Source of the DNA: Fratercula arctica
Taxonomy: Eukaryota; Chordata; Aves; Charadriiformes; Alcidae
Assembly: GCA_947846985.1 (NCBI GenBank)
Contig: CANTUZ010000010.1
Coordinates: forward strand, 23,421,095-23,485,094
Reading direction: 5' to 3'
DNA: 64,000 nt
Below are positions 12,401-24,400 of the stretch, piece by piece. Below the pieces are notes generated by a model, which saw only the letters and a list, made by a program, of their open reading frames with translations, was not told the DNA's origin and did no database searches. The stretch's first letter is position 1. Every line of letters begins with the position of its first letter. The translations under genes were made by a program, and so were the position numbers.

Positions 12401-15400
12401 ATTCCTGTAGCAAATACAACGGACACCAAAACTTCCACACTACTACTTCCTATTTCTCCCTCTCCAGTTCACTTTTTCACTCCCACCTTGGTAGCTTTCT
12501 TCTTACACGTGCCACTTTCTTTCCTCTTTCAAGCAACTCTGAGCGTCTTAGCCCTTAAACAGCCACAATCTGCACCCTAAGGAATTTACCTTCCAGGAAT
12601 TCCAAGAAGTGTGTAAGAATTATATGATTTTTGGGTTAGCATGCAGGAGGGAAAAGGCACAACATGAGCAGCAGTTCCTATGTATGGCCATAAACCCGCA
12701 TTTTTATAACTGTAACTCACAGGTCATCTGGGTAATCATTTGCAAGGACAAGTACTTCTACAAAGAGGCACTATTGTTGAAAGTGTGGGTTATACGCACA
12801 AAAGTTCAGTATATATTCCCAACTGATTAAAAACCTGCTTTTATTTTGTGTATGTGTATATGCGAGATACCCAAAAGGTCTTCTGAACAGTTACTTAACT
12901 TTCATTGCGCCCTCCTACAAAAACAGGATCACAGTTCTGTATGCAAGATCCTCAGTTTAAGTAGAGATTTCTAGCCCTTATTTTCATACAAGACCATTCT
13001 GTCTCCATCACCACTCCGCTCTATTTTCTACCTCCATCCATGTCAATCTCAAAATTCTGCTTGTCCTTTCCTACAAAACTTTCCTAACAATTTCCCTAAA
13101 GATTGCAGAAAGCTCCATTCTTACTGCAAGAGAAAAAAAAGGATTATCTTCAATCTTGCACCACTTGGCTTTTCTGCCTTCTGAACTTAGTCAAACAAGG
13201 AGAAAGCCAGCTTCAAACTAGTTTGCCAGTTTGGTTTTCTTTCAAATCTATAGTGAGAATCTGTAGTGATGTTAATTTATGTATTAGTTTCTCCCTTTAT
13301 TACAGAAAGCTTCTCACCGCTATACTCAGGATCTATGTTAATTGGAAATAAAAAAGCTGAAAATCTCTCTCCTTTAACTATTCTTGTTTGCTTCTTATTA
13401 GGAAATGAGCAGGTAAACTGGGAGAAGGTTTGCCAAACCATACAGTCTCGGCTGCTTTGAAGAAGCTGAAAGAGTGCAGAAGACAGATGTCAGTGCGCAG
13501 CCAGCAAACCAGCCTCCACGCCCCTGCCTTTTCTGGCGATAGGAACAGTACAATTTATAATGTAGACATATTATCTAATACAGATGTTAAAGACCCATCT
13601 CTCTCTACGGCTATTTTTATTTTGATAGTCGTTATGGTGCTCATTCATGGGTGAAGGCCCACTGTGCTGAATCCCATAGCTCTCCCAATATTGCCTTTAT
13701 TAGGGTATCAAATACTGATGAGGAAAGAGAAGGCTGTGAGGCAGTAAGTCTCACACTTCATGAATTACAGACAATACCTCTCCTCAGTTACCTTCTACAT
13801 ATACATATATAAAAATTGAAAGAATGACAAAGTCTCTGTACTTAACAACCTTGATTCCCATTTCTGTCACTCTGATAACAGAGCAAGTTTCACGTTTCAT
13901 TAGTAAATTTTCTCATTTCACTGGACCTCAGAAAAAATAAAAAGGCAGTAAATCATGATTCCATCCTGCTTCAGCACTTTATATTAAATAATGTAAGAGC
14001 ACCTGAAAATATTCACAACTGTGCTTTAGAAATGTGTTTATTCTGGTTATCATCAATGTCACTTCATAGATCTGGAAGTTGAGGCCCTCACGTAATGACT
14101 GGCAGGCAACCTCACTGCAGGGAACTGATGGACAGTGTAAGAAAGGCAGGTGTTGCTTTTGCAAAGGAGAAAAGCCGATTCCATCAGAGGTGACATGATA
14201 AGGGAATGACTAAAACAAAGAGGCTCCAGTGAAGGCTTGTAGAACATCTCTTATCACACAGACAAAAGGACAAACTGATTCATACTGGATTAGTGTCTAG
14301 AAGGGTAGTCAAACATTTAACCGGGGCTAATGACATTGAGCAATTTTTTACCAAAAAAGGAAAGAAATAAACTAGTCAGATAATCCCTTTAGGTGTAGCA
14401 TAAAAAGAAGTAAACAGAGGCAAGACATCCGGGAAGAATTTTTGGCGCCTCGGACAGACTGCAGACTCTGGAGTACCTAACCAATGGGAAACGGGGGAGG
14501 GAAAAATTCGGCTGGGATTAGGAAATAAAAAGGTGTGTTTCAAGAACTGAAAGTGTGCCTACTTGCTAGGTCACCTGCTCTTGCAAGAACGTGAATAAAA
14601 ATGTGCTTCACAGAGGATTCTGCCTGAGCCTATTTCATTCGGACCAGAACTTATTTCTCACAACAGGACATGATTTACTTCAATGACAGCTCTGAAATGG
14701 CTCTGCACTCTTGGTGGGGAGGAGAGAATCAATGCAGGCTCCAAACTAGGTAAAAGCAGAAGCAAGCAAGCAATCCAAAACTCTTATTTTAAATTTCCAT
14801 CTTTAAAAAAACCAGTATGCTTTACTTTTACTCATAACATACCTACTAGTTAACATAAAGAGATCCAGTAAGGAAAAAGTGATCCTGATGATTATAAGCA
14901 ACTGTTTTTCCACAAGACCCTGCATTTTAATTTTTTTTGCATCACAAAATAATTAGAGCCTTCACAATTAAAACCAAAAAAACCCACCCTTCATTAAACA
15001 GCAGAAAACTGAAATTTGTTACCACAACCACAGAACAGAAGTAATTAATTAACATCAAAGAATTCTGTGAAGAATTCTAGTATGTAAAAATCAAGGATTA
15101 AAATATCCCAATATTATATAGAAGAATGCTTTCTAAAATTTGTAATGACATAGTACACAATGGTACAGTCTTATTTACATTATGAGGAAAAAAATGTTCT
15201 TAAAACCAGTGAGTAACCGTGCATTTTAATCTAATAAAGATCAAATCTTATCATGTCATTGCACAGTGCAGTTTAGAGCACATTGGAACACAGCATCCAC
15301 AGGAAGTCCCAAAAGCATCTCAAATGGGGTCAAAAGTACTTTAAACACAGCGGGTTTTGGTTTTCCCTGAGTTTTGGTCAGGGTTTTTGAGGTGGGGGGT

Positions 15401-18400
15401 TGGGGTGGTTTTTCTGGGGGGGGGAGGTGGGGTTGTTTCCCTTTTTCCTTATTTTCCAAGATAGGTTCTTTGCTCACCTTCAGAACAGGTCTTTCTTGTC
15501 CCTCAGCCTTAGATGGACAGGTGGGGCATTTCCTGCAGTTTCATCACTTTAAATTATCTAAGTCAGATCTCTCTCCTTAATTTCAGGTCTTGCCCTTGAG
15601 TGATATTGTTAATCACTAACATATTTGTTCCATATACAGGTCCGGGCGGAGACCAGGAAAGCCCTGCTGATTCTGGCCCAGGATTTTTCATTACACCTTT
15701 TCTACAAGTGCTTCTGGAACTTAATGAGAACTTTACATATGAAACATTTAAACTTTGTTGTTCTCTTTCAAAAACTTCTTTACCTGAATTTGAAGACAGT
15801 GAAAACCCCATTAGAGTATTCACCACACTGGTGATTTCTCTAAACGAGCACATTCCAACATAAATGAGCATATCCCTAACAGCAGCCACAATATGAAAAG
15901 ATACTGCTAAAAGCTTCATGAACAAGGGAAAATCAAGGATGCAGAACAAAAAAAACCCAAAAAACAACACTAAACCCCAACATATATTAGCTTAACATAA
16001 AACCTGAGCAACTACTAATATTGAGTTAGCAGCAGTACTTTGAATTCTACACTGATGACCTATTCTTGGCATGTTGGTAAATCTACAAGCCAAGATAGAG
16101 AACAGCATGAGCAAGGGATTTTACAGACATGAAGTATGCCTTCTGGTTACACTGCATTCCTGAGGTCTATATAAAAAAGAAGCCCATCTTCTTCCATATC
16201 CCCTTCCCTACAGGTCTTAAAGGTCTGGAAAGAGTAGCAGAGACAGCAGAACCAGGAAGCACAAACATTCTTTAAGAGGAATAAATTGCCAAAGTCCATC
16301 TAGTTGCAGCTAGTACTTCCCCAAGTACTAAGTCACGATCAACTACAATTACATAGTTGATCTTTCACCAGCTGGCTCTCAGAGGCATCCAAATGTGGAA
16401 ATTCCTTAACCATCCCAGGCAATCTACTGTAGGGCCTCACTTGGCTTATTACCATTCAGAAGGTTTTTTTCCTAGTTTTGTAACTGGAAGCTTTGTGTCC
16501 TTTCTACTACAGCTCTGGGCTTTTGATATACAAAAGGCTTGCAGAGTCAGTGGTCTCCCAAAATAATCTCCTCCAGTTTGGTAAGTGTGGGCAATCAGCA
16601 TAACTTCCTAAAGCTTCAAAAGAAAACAACCTAAGGTTTCAGACCAGGAATCTTTATCATACAACTATTCAAGTTAAAAGCTGGCTTTCTATTTCAGAAT
16701 GATAAAATTCACATCTGTGATCATAGATTGAGTTGTTCTTCATTTGGTTAGAGAATAAAGATAGTAAATCTTTGAAGCAATTCACGGGATTGACATTTCA
16801 GAGTTCTTTTAAGTTTTAAAGATTTGGAAAACTGAAATATCTGTGAACCCCTCCATAATTTACAAGATCTGCTCCAAATTATTAGTGTTTGGAATCCATT
16901 TTCTCCCTAGGAAAAAGGTACTCAATTTATTTGGGGTAAACTGACATCTGCAATGTGTATCTAACCATACTGATGAAACAAACCCCAGACTTGATATACA
17001 TGCACATATGATTTTTTAATCAAGCATGTAGAAGCAGGCTGGCATAAGAATAAATTGATGGCTGAAGACAAGAGGCAACAGTTACTTAATCAGATCAGTG
17101 TCCATGCACTGTAAATTTCAGTTCTGTCCTTGGCAGCTTTCTGAGAACTATTTATTCTCTTCTGGCATTATGCAGAAGTTCCTGCTGGATGGGGATATTG
17201 CTGCAGCTCTAGCGGCATGGTATTCCTTTCAAAGAACAAAACAATGTTCCCCTCAAATGCTTTAGTATTCCCTGCATTAACAGTTTCTGCCTTTTAGCAA
17301 AAGCTACAAATATTAACATGGCCAATCCTCATCCTTCTCTCACTGCTCAACATATCAATATTATTCTTGCTGTCACTCACTTCTGACAGTATTTTTTATT
17401 ATTTTTTTTAAACTTTCTCTCCATTTCAATAGCATACCTTCTTACTCCATTCCATTCAAGGGACTTCTTTTTCTTGTCTACAGTACATAGTCTCTCATCC
17501 AAAACACCACACTCTTCTCCTGATGCAGCCTCTAACTCAGTACAACAACCTGTTTCAATAAACATTCTGGCTGCTAAAATCACTTTTCTCTCATGCAACT
17601 GCATCAGCCTCCACCCACAGTATTTCCACTAGGTCACTTTCTTCCCCACATTTCCTCCTTTTATGTTCACCTTCAAGGGTGCAAATGATCCTAGCTCTAT
17701 TTGGTTTTGCATCTTTGGATCTCTTTCCAAACCTCCAAGTCTGATAACAATCAACCCAGATTTCTATTACTCCTTTCTTTTACAATCTCTCTTCCATTTT
17801 TACTCACACTGCACCCCAAAGGTCCCTAATATAGACTGTACAGTCAGGCACCCTGGCTACTACCAAAATCAAATAAAAAATACACTTTCTGTGAGCTTTG
17901 TTTAGGAGGGTATCAGGAAAAGAAATCCAAATCAAAGAGAGTCCACATTAACTAGGTGACAATTTATTAACTGCTTGATCAAGATCAAAAGAGGCAGTCA
18001 TTATTTGGAAGCTTCAATAACGAGTTTATTAACTCAGGAAACTGTACTTGCTACTAGTTTATTTGTCAGGCAGTTAACTGCAAGTGCCAACTGAAAAAAA
18101 AGTTTAAACAACAAAAGTAATTATTTTCTATTTTTTTACTACTGTTTTACCCTGAAATACTATCGTGATTTGGAAAAAAGCACAAAATAAGAGGATGAAA
18201 TCTTTGCAACCAACTTATTACTGTCTCAACCATATAATGAACTTTTCATAACAAATCCCTCCATCTCAATCAAGTGGCTAATCAGAACCACAAAACTATA
18301 GACATTCCACTTCTTTAAAGCCTTCTAATACCCTATTGTTCTCAGTTTTCACCTTTGAAAACAACATAATTTCTACAGAGAAAATTCACATTCTTCCTGC

Positions 18401-21400
18401 TTTTGTTGCACATGACTGAATTAGAAAAAATACCAGCCCTACTGGAATTTATCAATCAATAGAGCATTCTTCTTTGCAAACTAGAAAAAACACTCTGTCC
18501 TATATCCTGGCACTATGGAGCTCCCAGTACAATCCCTGGAAGGAGAACAAACTCTCTGTGGCATGCTCAGTACAGTGGACGGATTTCCCCCTTCCTGCCC
18601 TCTTCCAGCTGTGGTAAACAAACACCAAAGCAGTCATGCTCTAGAAAAAGGAAAATAAAACAGAACACAGTAGACTTCAACATTAATAATAAATGAAAAA
18701 GCTGTTCCAGTCTTAGGGCAGGCAAACCACATAGCAGTAAGGACAGCTTGTGTACTGAAAAAAAACACTTAAATAATGCCACATCTTAAGGAACTGTGTT
18801 TGGGATTCCAGCACAGTCTGCAGCTCACCCTTGTCTTTTTATAGCTGTTGATGCAAGGTTCCTTCAAAACAGCCAATGAACGTATATCTGGAATGATTTC
18901 AAGGTTCATTTTGTAGCCACATAAACATTGCCGGGTAGCACTGCAAGTTTTAAAATCACTTCAATAATTTGCGCAATGGATGTCTTCAACGTGGTATAAA
19001 AATAAAATGTGATGTTATATCAAGGATGACATCACTGTCCTGTGATCCCTCATTTTATAAAAAAAAATTTAAAATTACAAATAATATTTATAGAGGTAGC
19101 TGAGCATTTAAAGTAAATACTGTGTATGACATCAGAATCCCTAGAAACAGTTGCTGCAAGCCAAGAAAGCGTGGAAAAAATATAACAACTTTGCTGTTAT
19201 TCAAAGACTAAATTTAGCTTAGTGAAGACTATCTTCCTCTAAAGTCAATGGGAAGAGAATGTCACCTTCAGAGCAATGGTTCAAAGTAGGGGAAGAGTGT
19301 GAACCCTCCCTGCACCAACACAGGAGGTATCTGGTAACCTGTGAAGAGAACCTGGAGTGGAGGGGGGACACGATGTAGACTCTTCCCCCCACTGCTCGTT
19401 TCCCAGGCCAGGCTGGATTCTGAACATGCCAGCATGCTTTGGAGAAGCACAAGCATGTCCTGCCTCCTCCTTGCTTGGTCTGGACAGGTATTTCGGGTAG
19501 ATCCACCTGGCAGCATGCAAGGCTAATTACCTCTCCCCAGACCCTAATGGGAGATTTTCGAATGGTATAGAGCTCCAAATTCTTGGGTTCCCACTGGATC
19601 CAGCCATATCTTCTCCCTCATCTTAGCAAAGCCTAAGGCAAGATTCAAGAGAAAGAGGATGTCAAAGACCTGGAGGCCAAGCTGGCATTACCCTGGCAGG
19701 ACAACAGTTAAAGGCTTCCAGAGCAGATGGGAGGGCTGGGGCAGGGGAAGATGAGCACAAAAGGGAAGGGATGATCCTGCTGCACTGGGACACGAAACAT
19801 GCTCTTGGTGATGCTTGCAGTATTAGGTGAATATTAAGCCCATTATCCCATTTGTCTCATACAAGCTTACGCATAACACGTGCCAGCCAGCCAGACCTTT
19901 ACAGGAGGAAAAGAAAAAGAGCAGTTTGAGAACGCTGATCCAGAGGGCAGCAGAGTACAAGCAAATACCTTAAACAGCCTTTTTTTCCCCCCCTCTACTG
20001 CCTGAAGTTTCTGAAGATGAATGTGATCGTCTCCACGGTTTAGGGCTATCCCTTTTGCATGCCTTTATCACTTAGTATTCCTACGTTTTCAGTTGCATGC
20101 AAGCAAAACAGCATTTTTTCCTCGTGTTTGCATTTTTTTGGGGTATGAGGGGAGGTCTGCATCCCCAATTTCACTTAGCGTTAAGTGACACTGTTTACTA
20201 CTCACCTTTATAATATTATTTGACCTGGTAACAATATAAAAATGGGGGAAAATTTTTCAAATATTTATGTACACACATCAACATTTTACATAAGTGAATC
20301 AAGGTGGAAACATGTCATAATACCACCCAGAGAAAACAATAAAATTGTGAGTTGCTTTACGAATACAAGGGAACCAGGAGTAAAACAGTTCTCTTGTATA
20401 GTTTTACAATAGATGTCTGTAAACTTTCTGAAGGTTGTGGAATAGGCTTGGGTAGAACACACTGAGATTTCCCATGAAGTACAGACTGTAGATAGAGAAC
20501 ACACTAATATTTTGGTTTGGATTAAAGACAATTGGAATTCACTTATTTACTTTGGTTACTTTGGTATTGGTTACTGCTCATATTCAGAAATACTTGTCCA
20601 GATAACTCTTTACTTGTTTATGCATTTCTTCAGAGTTTTTTATTGCACATTGAGCTTTGTGAGCTATAGGAATTCTGCACACAACCAGATGCAAGTTTTC
20701 TGAAACGTTCAAAAGTACTTGAGGATTTGGTGCAACATTGATACCTTTGTTGGAAACTAAGCATTGTTAACACCTTCTGGCTAAGCATGGCATTGGTAAG
20801 AACTTCAGATAGGAAGCAAACCAAAACCAAAAAAATCCTTGCAGATATCTGTGAGCAAGAAGAGAGAGCAGCAATTTTTTCAAAGGCTGCTTAATTTAAA
20901 AAAAATAAGCATATGGCTGCAGGCATCTTTGTCCAGAGTTCCAAAAGGTCCATCCTCTCCTTTTTCCCCATAACATCTCTCCCTGCTTTTTCAGTAGTCT
21001 CATTCAGAAAAAGACTTAACTATTACCTTTATACTAAAATCTCTCAACTCTGCCTCAGCCTCCAGTCTACTTTCATTCAAATGGCAGAACCTGCCTGATC
21101 TCCTGGTATTTCCTTGCCTTATCTTGAACCCCAGAACAGCAAGAGCTTACATTCCCGATAATTTCTTACATCCTTTTCTTTCTGTCGTCATCTTGGCTAC
21201 CAAAAAATGCCAAGAATCACTTGGCAATACTCGAGGGAATGATCAAAGAATTAGCTTCAAATTATTTATCCCACTGATCTTAGTGAACTCAAACCAGATC
21301 CTGCCTAAGTCTTGCCACTTCCCTGTAAGGAAGGGGATATATTTAATACTCCATCTTTTCTTTGTCTGGATAGCTGTATTTCTCACTTCAGATGTGCTGT

Positions 21401-24400
21401 CTTGCTCCCAAACCACTGTCATATCCTCTTCTGATGATACTATTGTAAATATCATCCTGTCTCATCATTTGAACAAGTATGTCTTGAGACAAATTGCCCT
21501 TCAGAAAGAAATAACTTATCTTCTTTCATGCCTTAATAGCCTCCTCTCTGCTGTTTTTTTGCAAGGGAAAACCCCTCAACAACAGTCCAAAAAACCCACT
21601 AGATAACTCATTTCAAGCCTGTCTCTACCAGAGCACCTGTAAAGTCACTTAAAAGTAGCAAGACAGCTATTATGCTACAAATACTGCCTGTGAATTTCAG
21701 ATGATCTTAATTTAAACCTTGCACTCTCTATTTTGCCATATTTATAAGACATGCTGTCTCTCCTTTTCATTACTGCACACAGAATTCATGACACAATAAA
21801 TTCTCCCACAATGAATTTAAATATTTAGTTGGATTTTACAACCCATTTGTGATCAAAGGAAATGTCTCAGTCCCAATCTCAGAAAAAAAATTCACTGCTC
21901 AGGAAGATTAAAGCTGGTATTTTCATTGTGTTTGCACCACGACCATTTCTCCCACAAGGTTAGAGGGAGAGGTGGGTTTGAAGTAGCAAAACTTAGAAAG
22001 GAGGGCACAAAAACCAGAAGTGCTAAAAATTAATGGGTAGAGACAAATGGACATGTAGGATTGCACAATTTACTCAAGTACATAACCATACTCAGAATCA
22101 GAGCTAACATCTAGATCTTACTGTCCAGGCAGCATCTATGACAGTCAGTTATTGTATCTGTATCTACAAACAGAACTGATGTTTTTTTAAAACAGAGACC
22201 GCAAAGAGCTAAGCCATGTAATGCAGACAATCAATATCTACAGTAGAAAATACCTTTTACTCTTACATAATCAACCATTTTGAGCAAAAAGGCTTAAAGC
22301 TAAATGGCCTTCTCCATGCTTATGCTGACATTTAAAGTAGCTCTGAAGGAAAGGTAACTTCTGAAGATCATTCTAACTGTATACAGTGTGATATTTACAC
22401 ACCAAATGATAAATCTGAAAAAACAAAGCAAACTGATGTTTTACTGGCTGAACTAATCTTTTACACAACATGGAGGCTCACAATGATCTACACTCCCTTG
22501 ATAAGAGTCTTTGCATCTGAAACTTTGCTATAGTATTTTCACAATTTATTGGCTTGTACATATTTTAAAAACAGTACTATGAGTGTCTTGGGCCAGATTT
22601 ACCTTTGCTCTGACAAATTTACAGATGCAAGTTTGATTACACATAGTAATCAAATATCAGAAATATTTCTGTTCCATTTTTTAAAAAATTGTTTTTAATT
22701 TATTTCCAACTTTTACCTTAAGAGCACAGAAGATGCAAGAATCACCCATACATTTGTGCGTTGTGATTTGCCGGAAACTGCGTCGAAAAATATCCAGGTG
22801 CCAGAGAACCTGAAACACAAAACCAGGCACAGCTAATTTTATGAATATGTAAAATAAAATGCTGCATAAAACTCTGGCTAAAGTTGCACATGCTAAATGA
22901 TCCCAGAAGTACACTAATGTCAGTGAACATCACTTTTAAAATGGCATGCCTCTTATCTAACTGCAAGGTGACACTTTCATCTTTCTTCCTCAGCTGTAGC
23001 ATTCACATACATTAATTCACAGTAGGACATCCCTCTGAATTTCTCGTCATGTGCTTTTAGATTAGAAAAACTTTCTTCTTTGTCTGTGTGTCAGTGCCAG
23101 CTTAAACAGCACTTGCCCTGACTGCTTGCCCAAGCTGCCAACACGGCCGGCCATTGTGCACCATGAGGCTGGCCAGAGCTGCCAATGACACCCCACTGAC
23201 TGCTGGGGCCAAAACTCACCCATCCTTCCACCTCCTAGCCAGCCTCCTTGTTCCAAGCAGAAAGCCCAAACGCTGGAAAAATGGAGCACCAACAGCATAC
23301 ACATTAAGAAGTTATTGCAAGTCAGAACAATAAATTATCAGAAGCCGTTATGCCCAATGTTATTAGTAAGTGTATTTACATGCCGTGATCACTGGCAGAT
23401 TTTTAACCCTAACTTGTGTGGGCAGTTATACTTTTCTCTTAGGACAGGTATGGTGATAAGACCAGATCTGTGACCAGGTATGGTCACAGCATATAAAAGC
23501 AAGCAAGCTTTTACATATTCTGCTAGCAACGGTGAGAGGCAACATTTGCTGTAACAGAACCAAGTTTTATTCCTAAATTTTACCACTAAATCTGTGCAAT
23601 CTTGGGCAACTATCTAAATTCATACTGTAAAACAGCAACAACACCAATCTCTGAGGTGTCTCACAATTTGCTCTTTATATATAAATGTGGTTAGTTCTGC
23701 CTATTTCATTTTCAACTACCAATAACTGGACCTTCTTGTAAGCCTCAGAGCCACCAGCCTTTCAGGAGGCAGAAGCTCACACTGAAAGAAGCCCTGACCT
23801 AAATCACGTCCTGCCAGATTCCAGACAGAGCAGCAAGGTCCAGGCTGGCATCTGACTGGCTAAATGCTTTGTTAGCATACACAGAGGGACCAAACTTCTT
23901 ATTTCTGATTAATCTGTTCAGAGCAACTGGCTAGAAAAAAATTTAGCACTGTGAAAAACATTGTGCTGGTTTCCAGGAGCACTTCCAGCTGAAACAACTT
24001 ATTAACTAAACCATTGCACACAAATGTTACCTAAAATTATATTTAAAATCACCTTTATTGAATATGTAAAATCTGTAAAGTTTCCCAAAACTTCAGAATT
24101 TTCATTGCTATGTTTATACTCAAACTCTCCCTATACTTAAGGGCCTGGGAGGCAACATAAGCCTTAGAACCATCTGATTACACACAACATTCCTGAAGAA
24201 CCCCTGCAGACTTTGCAGAAGGACAAAAAAATAACATATTTAGGAACGAGTCCAATTTTTCAATGTAATTGCCTTTGGAGTTTATCTTGAATGTTTATAG
24301 AAATACTTAATAGTAAGGAGCAACAAACATTCAAGAGGTTCTCAGACTAACACTGAATGTTAAAAAATGAAGATTAAAAAACCCAGAAGTATGTATTTTA

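Larger units (their letters stand above)
12122..22716 (-). other. USP54: USP54 intron 3 (10.6 kb)
   Basis: This is the longest intron within the coding part. It contains a solo LTR (14136-14662), a G-rich tract (15394-15432) and a G+C-richer patch at about 19.25-19.53 kb, open in several frames on both strands. I recognise no gene in it. Confidence 0.85.

Noticed and set aside
14394..14662. Shorter LTR starting at TGTAGCATAA
   Set aside because: The flanks give no exact target duplication, whereas starting at 14136 gives matched termini and an exact 4-bp duplication.
15563..15970. 135-codon minus-strand frame and overlapping plus-strand frames
   Set aside because: The frames are open on both strands without homology. 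None has splice sites compatible with USP54 phase.
21124..21606. 160-codon plus-strand frame in intron 3
   Set aside because: It has no recognisable domain and its composition is like the surrounding intron, so it is probably chance.
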